Shown here: positions 19,833 to 29,008 of the stretch, one piece after another
How the letters are laid out: each line of letters starts with the position of its first letter
How positions within the stretch are numbered: position 1 is the stretch's first letter
NCBI RefSeq assembly: GCF_025751555.1
Contig: NZ_JAOWLB010000008.1
Location: forward strand, 1 to 64,000
Origin: Ruegeria aquimaris
Lineage (GTDB): Bacteria > Pseudomonadota > Alphaproteobacteria > Rhodobacterales > Rhodobacteraceae
DNA: 64,000 bases
Direction: 5' to 3'
The notes under the pieces: model-generated
Database searches by the model: none
What the model saw: only the letters and a program-made list of their open reading frames with translations
What the model was told of the DNA's origin: nothing
Position numbers and translations under genes: made by a program

Positions 19833-20603
19833 ATGGACAAGCCGTTTGGAGTACCGCCTATGCATCCGGCAACCTTTGCGATGCTGGGTGAAGCATTGCG
19901 ACAAGGGTTGCGGGATTATCTGAAGGCACCGATTTTTGGTCTCTTGTTTTCCGGCTTTTACGTGATGTCCGGGCTCTTGATCGCCTGGATCACACTTTGG
20001 ACCGGTACCACCTATTGGCTGGTTCTGGCAGCGATCGGGTTTCCCTTGCTCGGGCCCTTCGCGGCGGTGGGGTTATATGAGGTCTCGCACCGGCTGGAGC
20101 AGAAGGAACCGCTGGATTTCGCCGAGATCTTCGGCGTGGTGATCCTGCAAAGCCGCCGACAGTTGCCGTCGATCTGCGCCATCATGGTGCTTGTTTTCAT
20201 GTTCTGGTTTTTTCTGGGGCATATGATCTTTGCCCTCTTCCTGGGCTTGTCCACCATGACCAACGTGTCCTCGTCGCTGGAAGTGTTTCTGACCCTGAAC
20301 GGATTGACGATGCTGGCGGTGGGGACGGCGGTCGGCGCGGCGTTTGCAACTTTGCTCTACATGATTACCGTCATGTCGATCCCGATGTTGCTGGATCGGG
20401 AACTGGACTTTGTCACCGCAATGATTTCGAGTTTTGGATATGTAACCTCGAACCCGGTTGTGATGCTGTCCTGGGCCGCCATTGTGGCGGGTCTGACCTT
20501 TGTTGCCATGTTGCCCGGTTTTTTGGGTCTTTTCCTGGTGCTGCCCTGGTTGGGCCATGCGTCGTGGCACCTGTATCGCCAGGTAACACGAGACCCGCAC
20601 TGA
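19833..20603 (+). CDS. DUF2189-like integral membrane protein
   Basis: The protein is 256 residues with about six hydrophobic helices (around residues 35-60, 62-85, 112-140, 150-175, 180-200 and 215-245) and short loops. It resembles DUF2189 proteins, which are annotated as possible cytochrome c oxidase subunit I relatives, although no heme or copper ligands are evident. The ATG at 19833 follows GGGAGGAG and gives a compact protein; a longer frame from 19677 lies inside the amidase gene. The XRE regulator gene converges on it. Confidence 0.75.
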   Translation: MDKPFGVPPMHPATFAMLGEALRQGLRDYLKAPIFGLLFSGFYVMSGLLIAWITLWTGTTYWLVLAAIGFPLLGPFAAVGLYEVSHRLEQKEPLDFAEIFGVVILQSRRQLPSICAIMVLVFMFWFFLGHMIFALFLGLSTMTNVSSSLEVFLTLNGLTMLAVGTAVGAAFATLLYMITVMSIPMLLDRELDFVTAMISSFGYVTSNPVVMLSWAAIVAGLTFVAMLPGFLGLFLVLPWLGHASWHLYRQVTRDPH

Positions 20604-20609
20604 CCGGAA

Positions 20610-21407
20610 TTAGCGGAACGGATCGTCGGGACGCAGCAACCGCCGGTGAAACGGCGGGAGGTCCTCCTTATCCAGGAACCCCGCATGGCGTGCGGTCTTG
20701 TAGACGGTGGCCATGTCCCGGCCCAGATGTTCATAAGCCATCCGGGTGATGCGGTGACCGGTATCGGGCTCACGAACCGAACGCGAGACGTACCCGACCC
20801 AAAAGTTGTTTTCGAACGAGGCGACGCGGGCAAGATAGTTGAACGAAAAGGTCATCGCGTTCCGGCGCGAGATCAGCAATGCGACACCGTCATCCTCGCG
20901 CGTGACGTATCCGCGAAACTCCCGCGTGCGCGGGTCGTCGGGGAGGTCTTGCTGGCGCATGGCTTCGCGGGCTTCGTAGCCGCGAATGAATGTCGCCCGG
21001 TCCCTGCGGAAGACATAGACCAGACCGAGAACGAATTTTTTTTCGTTCACGAAGCTTCGGCGTGTGAACCGGTAAAAGCCGCTGGGAAACTCATCTTCTT
21101 CCAGTGAGGAGACATTGGGGCCGAAAAAATCGCCCAGAACCGGCCCGGACAGGATCTGATCCGAGGCGGGGATATTGTCTACCGGATCCAGCAGGATGCG
21201 CGCATCGACGGAAAAGAACGAACATATCCGATCCAGGACATCCGGGCGCGGAAAGCTCTCACCCGAGAGATACCTGTTGAACTGGGTCCGGTTGATGCCC
21301 AGTTGCCGAGAAAGCTCCGAGATCGAGGGATATCGGCGGCACAGCTGGCGCAAGTTCTCGCCAAACATGTTGCGAAGTTCTGCCGGTGTCCTGGTTGGTT
21401 TTGTCAT
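20610..21407 (-). CDS. XRE-family transcriptional regulator
   Basis: The protein is 265 residues. A Cro/CI-type helix-turn-helix occupies about residues 12-65 (SISELSRQLGINRTQFNRYLSG). The following 190 residues form a mixed alpha/beta domain with FYRFTR, LGLVYVFRRD and DDGVALLISRR that I cannot match to a known ligand domain. The regulator may bind a small molecule through it. Start at 21407 is chosen because MTKPTRTP precedes the HTH directly; the frame upstream to 21605 has low-quality composition. It faces the small gene at 21636. Confidence 0.82.
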   Translation of the reverse strand: MTKPTRTPAELRNMFGENLRQLCRRYPSISELSRQLGINRTQFNRYLSGESFPRPDVLDRICSFFSVDARILLDPVDNIPASDQILSGPVLGDFFGPNVSSLEEDEFPSGFYRFTRRSFVNEKKFVLGLVYVFRRDRATFIRGYEAREAMRQQDLPDDPRTREFRGYVTREDDGVALLISRRNAMTFSFNYLARVASFENNFWVGYVSRSVREPDTGHRITRMAYEHLGRDMATVYKTARHAGFLDKEDLPPFHRRLLRPDDPFR

Positions 21408-21635
21408 TTCATTTCCGAAGAGGTTGGTCTGTTTCTTGCCGCAACATGAAGGACAATTGTGGCTTCCTTCGGCCGAAATCGAAAAACTGATGCTAATTAG
21501 CGACATACATGGCGCCAAAGAGTGTCGAGAAGCTATCGGAGCAGACACAAAATGCAATAGTCGGACACGCAATTTACCATGTTTGAGTCTTCTTAATTCG
21601 CTCAATCTAAAAAAAACAAGATGTTAGGACGGGAT

Positions 21636-21995
21636 ATGTTTGGCGTAGTTCTCTGGAGCGACAGTTCTGACCAGAAAGCGGTCATTTGGTGCGAAGATCA
21701 CGGCGATCTGGCATTCTATCGGCAAACCGGCAGGCAAAAGGGGCCAAGTCTGGACGTGGGGGATTGGGTTCAGTTCGACCTGGTCACGGAACGCAATCAG
21801 CGTATGGCGACAAATCCGAAGCTGGTGAAGCACGGGATATGCCCGAGCCTGCCTGACGTGCTGCGCAACGCGGGGGGCGCGAAATCGCGCCCGACACCGG
21901 CGGAACCTGCGCCTTCGGCAAAGGTTGTCCCGTTCAGTCGCGCTGCCGAGAGGAAGAAAGAGGGCGGGGCTCTGACCAAGGCCTACCCCGCCTGA
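21636..21995 (+). CDS. Small OB-fold-like hypothetical protein
   Basis: The protein is 119 residues. The first 65 (FGVVLWSDSSDQKAVIW ... LAFYR ... DVGDWVQFDLV) resemble a cold-shock-type OB fold in strand spacing, with a basic, proline-rich tail. There is no RNP1 motif, so this is a structural guess and not a family assignment. The ATG at 21636 is preferred because GGACGGG precedes it; ATG at 21621 is in frame but lacks a ribosome-binding site. It is divergent from the XRE regulator, whose target it could be. Confidence 0.6.
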   Translation: MFGVVLWSDSSDQKAVIWCEDHGDLAFYRQTGRQKGPSLDVGDWVQFDLVTERNQRMATNPKLVKHGICPSLPDVLRNAGGAKSRPTPAEPAPSAKVVPFSRAAERKKEGGALTKAYPA

Positions 21996-22010
21996 AACAG
22001 GTCGCGCCGA

Positions 22011-22571
22011 TCAGTCGCCGCGCAACAGCGCCGCGACACCCGTGCGTGCGATCTCGGCCAGGCCCAGTGGCCGCATCAGATCGGCAAAGGCGTCGATCTT
22101 TTCCGGTGCGCCGGTGATCTCGAAGACAAAGCTCGACAGGGTGCTGTCGACCACATTGGCGCGGAAGATATCCGCCAGCCGCAGCGCCTCGACCCGCTTG
22201 TCGCCGCTGCCGACCACTTTGAGCATTGCCAGTTCCCGCTCGACCGCGCGGCCCTCGACCGTCAGGTCATGCACATCGCGGACCGAGACGATGCGGCCCA
22301 GCTGTGCCTTGATCTGCTCGATCACCTGTGGCGTGCCGGTGGTGACGATGGTGATGCGGCTCAGGTGGCCGGTATGGTCCACCTCGGCAACGGTCAGGCT
22401 TTCGATGTTGTAGCCGCGACCCGAGAACAAGCCGATGACCCGGGCCAGGACACCCGGCTCGTTCTCGACCAGTAGGGCGATGGTGTGCCGTTCGGCCACG
22501 TCCGAGAAGGTCGGGCGCAGGTTGTAGGCGGAGTGGCTCGAAGAGCCTTTCTTGATGTGTAGGGCAGACAT
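22011..22571 (-). CDS. ilvH: Acetolactate synthase small (regulatory) subunit
   Basis: The protein is 186 residues. An N-terminal ACT domain (HTIALLVENEPGVLARVIGLFSGRGYNIESL) binds the feedback inhibitor valine, and a C-terminal ALS_ss_C domain follows. It activates and regulates the large subunit in valine, leucine and isoleucine synthesis. It lies 67 bases downstream of the large-subunit gene on the same strand, as is standard. The start at 22571 begins MSALHIKK; the extension to 22607 falls in the ilvI-ilvH gap. Confidence 0.95.
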   Translation of the reverse strand: MSALHIKKGSSSHSAYNLRPTFSDVAERHTIALLVENEPGVLARVIGLFSGRGYNIESLTVAEVDHTGHLSRITIVTTGTPQVIEQIKAQLGRIVSVRDVHDLTVEGRAVERELAMLKVVGSGDKRVEALRLADIFRANVVDSTLSSFVFEITGAPEKIDAFADLMRPLGLAEIARTGVAALLRGD

Positions 22572-22638
22572 GTGCGTCCCTTTCAGAATGGAAGGTGCCG
22601 GTCGCACCGGGCGCGACCGAAAAAATCGCAGGATTTTG

Positions 22639-24390
22639 TCAGACGAGAACCGCGCCGCCGGCCTGGATCACGCCTTGGGTCTCGGCATCGCCCAGCAGCA
22701 TCTCGTTATGCGCCTTGCCCGACGGGATCATCGGAAAGCAGTTTTCGTGCTTTTCGACGAGGCAATCGAAGATCACCGGCCCGTCATAGTCCAGCATTTC
22801 CATGATCGCATCGTCCAGATCGGCAGGATCCTTGCACAGGATGCCCTTGGCGCCAAAGGCTTCGGCCAGTTTCACGAAATCGGGCAGCGCCTCGGACCAG
22901 GATTGCGAGTAACGCTCGCCGTGCAAGAGCTCCTGCCACTGGCGCACCATGCCCAGGCGTTCATTGTTCAGAATGAACTGTTTCACCGGCAGACGGTACT
23001 GCACGGCTGTGCCCATTTCCTGCATGTTCATCAGCCACGAAGCCTCTCCCGCCACGTTGATCACCAGCGCGTCGGGATGCGCCATCTGCACCCCGATCGA
23101 GGCGGGGAAGCCATAGCCCATGGTACCCAGACCGCCAGAGGTCATCCAGCGGTTCGGATCCTCAAAGCCCAGATATTGCGCCGCCCACATCTGGTGCTGG
23201 CCGACCTCGGTACAGACATAGCGGTCACGCCCCTTGGTCAGCGCCTCCAGACGCTCCAGCGCGTATTGCGGTTTGATGGTCTTTTCCGACGGCTTGTAGG
23301 TCAGGCAGTTCACCTTGCGCCATTCGTCGATCTGGGCGTTCCATTTTGCGACCGCCTCGGCATTGGTCTTGCGCCCGCGCGCCTTCCAGACCTTCAGGAT
23401 GTCTTCCAGCACATGACCCACATCGCCGACGATCGGGATATCGACCCGGATCACCTTGTTGATCGAGCTTGGGTCGATGTCGATATGGGCCTTTTTCGAT
23501 TTCGGGCTGAACGCGTCGATGCGTCCGGTGATCCGGTCGTCGAAGCGGGCGCCGATATTGATCATCAGGTCACAGCCATGCATGGCCATGTTCGCCTCGT
23601 AAAGCCCGTGCATGCCCAGCATGCCCAGCCAGTTCTTGCCCGAGGCGGGATAAGCGCCCAGACCCATCAGGGTCGAGGTGATCGGAAAGCCGGTTGCATC
23701 CACCAGCTCGCGCAAGAGCTGGCTGGCGGCGGGGCCGGAGTTGATCACGCCGCCGCCGGTATAGAACACCGGGCGCTTGGCCTTTTCGATCGCGGCGACC
23801 AGTTCGGTGATCTCTTCCATGTCACCCTTGACCCGGGGCTGGTAATGCGAGGTGATCGCCTTGGGTCCGGTATAGGTGCCGGTTGCGAACTGCACGTCCT
23901 TGGGAATGTCGATCAGCACCGGACCGGGGCGGCCCGAAGTGGCGACATGGAACCCCTCGTGGATGGTCTTGGCCAGCTTGTCGGTATCCTTGACCAGCCA
24001 GTTATGCTTGGTGCAGGGGCGGGTGATGCCGACGGTGTCGGCCTCCTGGAAGGCGTCCGAGCCGATCATGAAGGTGGGCACCTGGCCGGTCAGTACCACC
24101 AGAGGGATCGAGTCGAGCAGCGCGTCGGTCAGGCCGGTCACCGCGTTGGTGGCGCCGGGGCCCGAGGTCACAAGCACAACTCCGGGCTTGCCGGTCGAGC
24201 GGGCATAGCCCTCGGCGGCGTGCACCGCGCCCTGTTCGTGCCGCACCAGTATGTGGCGAATGTCGTTTTGCAGAAAGATCTCGTCATAGATCGGCAGGAC
24301 GGCGCCGCCGGGATAGCCGAATACCGTGTCCACGCCCTGATCCTTGAGGGCCTGGACCACCATTTTTGCGCCGGTCATCTCACGTGTCAT
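22639..24390 (-). CDS. ilvI: Acetolactate synthase large (catalytic) subunit
   Basis: This is a 583-residue ThDP enzyme that condenses two pyruvates, or pyruvate with 2-oxobutyrate. It shows the catalytic Glu in [23 protein letters not shown], a central FAD/transhydrogenase-like domain (around residues 195-330), and the C-terminal ThDP-diphosphate motif region [11 protein letters not shown]. In this motif the usual GDG(x)N pattern reads GEASWLMN, as in other anabolic ALS enzymes. GGAG lies 8 bases ahead of the ATG at 24390. Expression is probably controlled by the leader and terminator upstream. Confidence 0.95.
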   Translation of the reverse strand: MTREMTGAKMVVQALKDQGVDTVFGYPGGAVLPIYDEIFLQNDIRHILVRHEQGAVHAAEGYARSTGKPGVVLVTSGPGATNAVTGLTDALLDSIPLVVLTGQVPTFMIGSDAFQEADTVGITRPCTKHNWLVKDTDKLAKTIHEGFHVATSGRPGPVLIDIPKDVQFATGTYTGPKAITSHYQPRVKGDMEEITELVAAIEKAKRPVFYTGGGVINSGPAASQLLRELVDATGFPITSTLMGLGAYPASGKNWLGMLGMHGLYEANMAMHGCDLMINIGARFDDRITGRIDAFSPKSKKAHIDIDPSSINKVIRVDIPIVGDVGHVLEDILKVWKARGRKTNAEAVAKWNAQIDEWRKVNCLTYKPSEKTIKPQYALERLEALTKGRDRYVCTEVGQHQMWAAQYLGFEDPNRWMTSGGLGTMGYGFPASIGVQMAHPDALVINVAGEASWLMNMQEMGTAVQYRLPVKQFILNNERLGMVRQWQELLHGERYSQSWSEALPDFVKLAEAFGAKGILCKDPADLDDAIMEMLDYDGPVIFDCLVEKHENCFPMIPSGKAHNEMLLGDAETQGVIQAGGAVLV

Positions 24391-24433
24391 CTGCTTTGCT
24401 CCATTCGCGACATGCGTCTATTCGATTCAGCAT

Positions 24434-24460
24434 AAAAAAAGCCCCCGAACTTTCGGAGGC
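24434..24460 (-). terminator. Attenuator-like intrinsic terminator in ilvIH leader
   Basis: On the minus strand GCCTCCGA and TCGGGGGC form an 8-bp stem with one T-G wobble and a 4-base loop, followed by seven T. It lies between the leader peptide and ilvI, in the position of a classical attenuator. Confidence 0.85.
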
Positions 24461-24485
24461 GCATGGGGACGATTATGGTCTACCG

Positions 24486-24539
24486 TTACCGGCCCATGCG
24501 CTTTGTTCCTACGATTACGACTAGCGAGGTCATTGCCAT
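24486..24539 (-). CDS. ilvIH leader peptide (branched-chain codons)
   Basis: A 17-codon reading frame, MAMTSLVVIVGTKRMGR, has Leu-Val-Val-Ile-Val in a row, using CTA and GTA codons that are rare in this GC-rich genome. AAAGGAG lies just upstream; the second ATG (24533) has the better spacing (9 bases) and would give a 15-residue peptide. It lies between a strong promoter and a terminator hairpin ahead of ilvI. Ribosome stalling at these codons under Leu/Val/Ile starvation would prevent terminator formation, as in E. coli ilvB and ilvGMEDA leaders. Confidence 0.8.
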   Translation of the reverse strand: MAMTSLVVIVGTKRMGR

Positions 24540-24561
24540 CGGCTCCTTTAGCTTGGCGGGG

Positions 24562-24590
24562 ACATTATGGGCGAGGGAACGGAGCGTCAA
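24562..24590 (-). promoter_or_regulatory. Sigma70-type promoter for ilvIH
   Basis: On the minus strand TTGACG (24590-24585) is followed by a 17-base spacer and TAATGT (24567-24562). A start point near 24554 would leave a very short untranslated region before the leader-peptide ribosome-binding site. Confidence 0.75.
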
Positions 24591-24707
24591 CAGGCAATTG
24601 GGCGAAAAACCTGTCTCGTGGGGCCTGAAACGCGACATTTTCTTGCGCAGAATGCCGCAGGCTGCGACATTTCTGTAATTTGTCCCCGATCAAGTGGCCT
24701 CTTGCGA

Positions 24708-24739
24708 CCTGTTTTGCGGCCCTATGCGCCGCAAACAGG
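24708..24739. repeat. Hairpin-forming inverted repeat upstream of oxygenase gene
   Basis: CCTGTTTTGCGGC and GCCGCAAACAGG pair over 12 bp with one bulged T and a 7-base loop. No T-run follows. It lies between the ilv promoter and the oxygenase gene and could be an operator or leader hairpin. Confidence 0.4.
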
Positions 24740-24796
24740 CCAGATACAGCCGAGTCACCCGTCCAGTCTGGGAGAAAGATGGATGGGAGAAACGCG

Positions 24797-25645
24797 ATGG
24801 AACTGCACGATCTGATCGACCTGGGCCGCTATCCGATCGACCGGCCCGATAGTGCTGCCTATGCCGCGTTGCTGACCGATCTCCGACGCGAGATTGCCGA
24901 GGACGGCTGTGCCGTTCTGCCCGGGTTTGCCAGTGCGCGCGGGGTTGCGCATTTGACTGCCGAGGCGGATGCGGTTGCCCATCTGGGACATCGGAGCTTT
25001 AGCCGAACAAACGTGTACTTCTCGCAGGACGATCCGTCTTTGCCCGCGGATCATCCGGTGCGGCAATTCTATGATCGGTCCAACGCTTTTGTCCCGGCAG
25101 ACAACTTCCCGCCCGAAGGCCCGCTGCGGATGATTTACGAGGCCGCCCCCTTCATGCCGTTCATTCGCGATGCGCTGAACGAACCGGAGGACCGGTTCTT
25201 TCGTTATGACGATCCGCTGGCGGATGTGATCGTGAACGCGGTCGAGGCGGGGCAGGGGTTCCCCTGGCATTTCGATACCAACAATTTCACCGTCACGCTG
25301 GCCATCCAGAGCGGCAGTTCAGGTGGTGCGTTCGAATATGTGCCCGATCTGCGGACTGCCCAGGACGAGAACTTTGCAGGGGTCGCGCAGGTCCTGGCCG
25401 GAGATCGCAGCAAGGTCCGGGTCCTTGAGTTGCGGCCGGGCGACTTGCAGATTTTCAAGGGCCGCTACGCGCTGCACCGGGTTGCCCCGGTCGAGGGCCC
25501 CCGGCGGCGCTATGTCGGTATCTTTTCCTTTGTCGAGACCGAAGGGATGTGTGGCGGGGTAGAGCGGACCCGGCAGCTCTATGGCCGGGTCCTGCCGAGG
25601 CACTATGAGCGGGCAGGGCTCAGATCAGATGCCTTGAGGGATTGA
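24797..25645 (+). CDS. Fe(II)/2-oxoglutarate-dependent oxygenase
   Basis: The protein is 282 residues. It has the facial-triad motif HFD (HxD) in PWHFDTNNF, the distal His in GRYALHRVAP and a following Arg in RRRYVGIFSF that would bind 2-oxoglutarate. It resembles amino-acid-acting members related to the BesD/HalD group, but those halogenases replace the Asp by Gly; Asp is kept here, so hydroxylation is expected. The ATG at 24797 has GGGAGAA upstream; longer frames overlap the ilv promoter region. The substrate is unknown. It is divergent from ilvI. Confidence 0.8.
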   Translation: MELHDLIDLGRYPIDRPDSAAYAALLTDLRREIAEDGCAVLPGFASARGVAHLTAEADAVAHLGHRSFSRTNVYFSQDDPSLPADHPVRQFYDRSNAFVPADNFPPEGPLRMIYEAAPFMPFIRDALNEPEDRFFRYDDPLADVIVNAVEAGQGFPWHFDTNNFTVTLAIQSGSSGGAFEYVPDLRTAQDENFAGVAQVLAGDRSKVRVLELRPGDLQIFKGRYALHRVAPVEGPRRRYVGIFSFVETEGMCGGVERTRQLYGRVLPRHYERAGLRSDALRD

Positions 25646-25652
25646 GCGGGCG

Positions 25653-26570
25653 TCAGCTCAGCCCCATCCAGCCCAGATAGCCGACATAGACGGCGAGCAT
25701 GCAAACGCCCGCAAGCCGCGAGATTCCGCCGAACCACAGGAGTGCGGTGAGCAGAAGCGCCGCGGCCAAGGCGATCGGTGTATCCAGTGTCAGGAATCGC
25801 GTGTCGGCCTGAATCGGTGCGATGACGGCGGTCACGCCCAGAATGCCCAGGATGTTGAACAAGTTCGATCCGATCACATTGCCCAGCGACATCGCCGAGT
25901 TGCGCCGGAACGCGGCGATGACCGAAGTTGCAAGCTCGGGCAGGGACGTGCCTATCGCAACGATGGTCAGGCCGATTACCGCCTCGGAAATATGTGCCAT
26001 ACGCGCCAATTCGGTGGCGCTGTCCACCAGCAGGCGCGCGCCAAAGACAAGGGCGACCAGGCCGCCGGCGATCTGAAGCACAGCCAGCGGACGAAAGCGG
26101 CGTTCGATCATCAGGTTGTCCTGTGGATCGGCATCGACCTGACGGATCGAGCTCCACAGGAACAGGGCCAGACCGGTGAGCATCAAGATACCATCCAGGC
26201 GGGACAGGCGGCCGTCCGCAAGCAGGGCGGCAAGCGCCAGAGTGGCGAGGATGACAAGTATGAGGTCCTTGCGCACTTCGATGAAACTACTGACGATGGG
26301 AAACAATACGGCGGCAAGACCGAGGATGAGCAGGATGTTGGCGGTATTTGATCCGATCACATTGCCAAGGGCGATGTCGGGCGCATGAGCCAGGGCCGCG
26401 TTGACCGAGACCAGCAGTTCGGGCAGCGAGGTTCCGAACCCGACGACGATCATGCCGATGACCAATGGAGGGATGCGCAAGGCGATAGCGGTCGAGGTTG
26501 CGCCGCGCACAAGAAAGTCGCCGCCGAGTATCAGGGCCGTCAGCCCGGCAGCGAAGGAGAGGAGGATCAT
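25653..26570 (-). CDS. Calcium/sodium antiporter (CaCA family, YrbG-like)
   Basis: The protein is 305 residues with about ten transmembrane helices in two inverted halves. Each half carries the alpha-repeat ion-binding motif: GFGTSLPEL with GNVIGSNTAN in the first, IGTSLPELATS with GNVIGSN in the second. This is the signature of the K+-dependent Na+/Ca2+ exchanger homologues. It exports calcium from the cytoplasm in exchange for Na+ or H+. It is convergent with the oxygenase gene, only 7 bases away. Confidence 0.92.
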   Translation of the reverse strand: MILLSFAAGLTALILGGDFLVRGATSTAIALRIPPLVIGMIVVGFGTSLPELLVSVNAALAHAPDIALGNVIGSNTANILLILGLAAVLFPIVSSFIEVRKDLILVILATLALAALLADGRLSRLDGILMLTGLALFLWSSIRQVDADPQDNLMIERRFRPLAVLQIAGGLVALVFGARLLVDSATELARMAHISEAVIGLTIVAIGTSLPELATSVIAAFRRNSAMSLGNVIGSNLFNILGILGVTAVIAPIQADTRFLTLDTPIALAAALLLTALLWFGGISRLAGVCMLAVYVGYLGWMGLS

Positions 26571-26669
26571 GGCTACCTCGAAAGGGGAGTTGCCAGCAGC
26601 AAATGATCTGGTGGCACAGCCTTTGCAAGGGGGCGCGTGTGCTATTTTCGCGGCTTGGATAAAACCTGC

Positions 26670-27320
26670 CTAGAGCCCTACGCCTGTGCCCTGAAGCACC
26701 CCGTGTTCCAGAGCATAGCGGGTCAGTCCGGCGGTGGATGAAATACCCAGTTTGCGCTTGATGTTCTTGCGATGGGTCTCGACCGTGCGCACGGATATGT
26801 CCAGCGCGATGGCGACCTCCTTGTTGGACTTGCCCTGGGCCAGTTGCAGCAAGATCGTCTGTTCGCGCCCGGTCAGTGCCTCGCGCGCCTCTTCGCCCTC
26901 CTTGGGTTCCAGCGATCCCTTCGCCCCGGTGCAGAGATAGCGTTCGCCCCGCATCACTGCGTCGATGGCCTGTTTGATCTCTTCGGTGGGCACGTCTTTG
27001 AGTACATAGCCCATTGCGCCATGGCTGAGCGCGGTAGAGATGTATTCCGGGCTGTCATGCATCGACAGGATCAGGATACGGGTATCCGGCATCTGCTCCA
27101 GGATGATCTCGGTCGCGCTGAGCCCACCAAGGCCCGGCATGTTGAGGTCCATCAGGATCACGTCGGGACAAAGCGCCAGCGTCCGTCCCACCGCCTCGCG
27201 CCCGTCATGCACGGTTCCGATCACCTGAAGCCCGTCATAGCTCTCAAGGATTGCCTGGATGCCTTCGGCCACCATCGGATGGTCGTCGACGATCAGGATG
27301 CGGACGGGATCGGCGGTCAT
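26670..27320 (-). CDS. NarL/LuxR-family response regulator
   Basis: The protein is 216 residues. The receiver domain (1-120) shows IVDDHPM with the acidic pair, VILMDLNMPG with the phosphoacceptor Asp, and the conserved Thr/Lys pair later. A LuxR-type HTH (about 145-210; EQTILLQLAQGKSNKEVAIALDIS) binds DNA. Its ATG overlaps the stop of the kinase gene by 4 bases (ATGA), so the two are cotranslated. The target is likely the divergent TRAP transporter operon, by position. Confidence 0.93.
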   Translation of the reverse strand: MTADPVRILIVDDHPMVAEGIQAILESYDGLQVIGTVHDGREAVGRTLALCPDVILMDLNMPGLGGLSATEIILEQMPDTRILILSMHDSPEYISTALSHGAMGYVLKDVPTEEIKQAIDAVMRGERYLCTGAKGSLEPKEGEEAREALTGREQTILLQLAQGKSNKEVAIALDISVRTVETHRKNIKRKLGISSTAGLTRYALEHGVLQGTGVGL

Positions 27321-28750
27321 GGGGATACCTTTCTTTTCTGCGTCGCTTCCTCTTGCGGCGGCAACAGATGGCTGAGCGGCAGGCTGACTTCGATGACGGT
27401 TCCGGTCTGGGCGCCGCGGGACGACAGGATCCGAAGGGTTCCGTCAAGCTGCTCGATTCGTTCCTGCATATTGCGCAACCCAAGGCCCGGACCCGTCTTG
27501 CCGGGGCCGGAGCGGATACCTCGACCGTTGTCAGAGATGCGCATGGTTGCGCCCTTCTTGTGACCGCGCAGGTCGATCGAGACACGCGTTGCGCCCGAGT
27601 GGCGCTCGATGTTGGTGAGCGCCTCTTGCGCGATCCGGTAGAGCGCGATCTTGCTGTTCTGGTCCAGCCGGTTGCGGAACACCACGGTGGTGAATTCGGT
27701 CTCGATCCCGGTGCGCTCGCGGAAATCGTCGGTGAGGGATTTCAGGGCAGGACCAAGGCCAAGGTCATCCAGCACGCCGGGGCGCAGGTCGCGACTGATC
27801 CGGCGCACTTCGGTGATTGCGGTGCCCAGGTGCACGATTCCCTTGTCCAGCGGCGGTTCGGCCCCGTCCTTGTCACCGCGCGCCAGTTTGCGCCGGGCGC
27901 TGTCCAGCGCATAGCGCACGCCGACAAGTATCTGGCTGATGCCGTCATGCAATTCGCGGGCAACCCGGCCGCGCTCCTCCTCCTGTGCGTCGAACACGCG
28001 TTGGGTCAGTTCCTTGAGCTTGGCGTCCGCAAGCCGACGCTCGCGGATATTGATCACCATGCCCGAGCCAAAAACGACCAGCAGCGCCGCCAACGCAATG
28101 GCGCCGATGTAGAGAAAGGTTCGGCGCACGCGCAGTTGGGTTTCGGCCCGCGATGCCGCGACCGACGCTAGGACATCATCGATGAAAACCCCCGTTCCGA
28201 CCGCCCAACGCCAGTCCTGAAGGCCGACCACATAGGCGACCATCTGTGCTTCTTCCCCGGTCGATGGTTTTTCCCACATGAAGGAGTGCCACCCGGCCCC
28301 TTGCCGGGCCAGCCGGATGAATTCGTCAACGACGGGGATGCCCTGGCTGTCGGTCAGCCCTTCCCAGTTGCGGTTGATGAATTCCGTCTGGCGCGGGCTG
28401 ACAAGGTTCTTGCCGTCATAGTCGTAGACAAAGAAGAAGCCGTCCTGACCATAGATCATCGCGGCCAGAATCTGGGCGACCCGGGTCTTGGCCTCTTCGT
28501 CGTCGGGCGCGGCGGGGCCGTAGATATGGGCAAACCCGTTGCGGGCCTGGGTGACGTAGTTGCGTAGCTCGGCCTTCTTGGCGCTCAAGAGCTGCCGTTC
28601 CAACGCCTGGATCTCGCGTTCCGCCAGCGCCTGCGCCTGATACGCAACCAGTGCGGCAATCGCGGTGACTGCCACGACAAGCGGCAGCGTCGCCAGAAGC
28701 GAGATCTTCTGGGCGTAGTTGGGCCGGATCAGGGTTCGCAGCCGTCGCAT
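27317..28750 (-). CDS. Sensor histidine kinase with periplasmic Cache domain
   Basis: The protein is 477 residues. One transmembrane helix (about 18-40) leads to a single-Cache (sCache_2-like) periplasmic domain (about 45-195, with GQDGFFFVYDYDGKNL and WRWAVGTGVF). A second helix is at about 212-232, then a HisKA_3 dimerisation domain with the phospho-His in RELHDGISQ, and a HATPase domain (ALTNIERHSG, DNGRGI, GLGLRNM). sCache domains of this type bind small carboxylates. It forms a pair with the overlapping response regulator gene and lies divergent from dctP. Confidence 0.92.
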   Translation of the reverse strand: MRRLRTLIRPNYAQKISLLATLPLVVAVTAIAALVAYQAQALAEREIQALERQLLSAKKAELRNYVTQARNGFAHIYGPAAPDDEEAKTRVAQILAAMIYGQDGFFFVYDYDGKNLVSPRQTEFINRNWEGLTDSQGIPVVDEFIRLARQGAGWHSFMWEKPSTGEEAQMVAYVVGLQDWRWAVGTGVFIDDVLASVAASRAETQLRVRRTFLYIGAIALAALLVVFGSGMVINIRERRLADAKLKELTQRVFDAQEEERGRVARELHDGISQILVGVRYALDSARRKLARGDKDGAEPPLDKGIVHLGTAITEVRRISRDLRPGVLDDLGLGPALKSLTDDFRERTGIETEFTTVVFRNRLDQNSKIALYRIAQEALTNIERHSGATRVSIDLRGHKKGATMRISDNGRGIRSGPGKTGPGLGLRNMQERIEQLDGTLRILSSRGAQTGTVIEVSLPLSHLLPPQEEATQKRKVSP

Positions 28751-28886
28751 GGCGAATCGATACGAAAAACGGACGCGAAAGCAAAGCCTGAGATCGCCCC
28801 CGGGTCACGCGTATCCGCCGTGCAGCGGAGCGACGAGGACAAAAAAAGGTGACTTGACGGGCTGTTCGCCCGTTTTTCCACCCCTG

Positions 28887-28903
28887 CTACGTAGTACTAG
28901 GTA
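28887..28903. promoter_or_regulatory. Possible response-regulator operator upstream of dctP
   Basis: CTACGTAG is a perfect 8-bp palindrome joined directly to TACTAGGTA, an imperfect dyad. Such TAC/GTA half-sites are typical of NarL/FixJ-type regulators. It lies between the divergent kinase and dctP genes, about 105 bases before dctP. Confidence 0.4.
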
Positions 28904-29008
28904 TTCCCTTACGGGATGACCTCTCGCTACCTTTGCGCCACTGAAACGATCCACCCGGAGGGAATGAACCCTCGGGTGTGTACGACTTGCAAGGGGAGGA
29001 AATACTCT

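Noticed and set aside
18422-19840. 472-residue frame opposite the amidase
   Set aside because: It has His/Arg-rich composition typical of antisense frames and no motifs.
22552-24435. 627-residue open frame opposite ilvI
   Set aside because: It is a shadow of the acetolactate synthase gene and also covers the attenuator region.
24797-25645. Radical halogenase call for the 2OG oxygenase
   Set aside because: The metal triad keeps Asp (HxD); halogenases of this type have Gly or Ala there.
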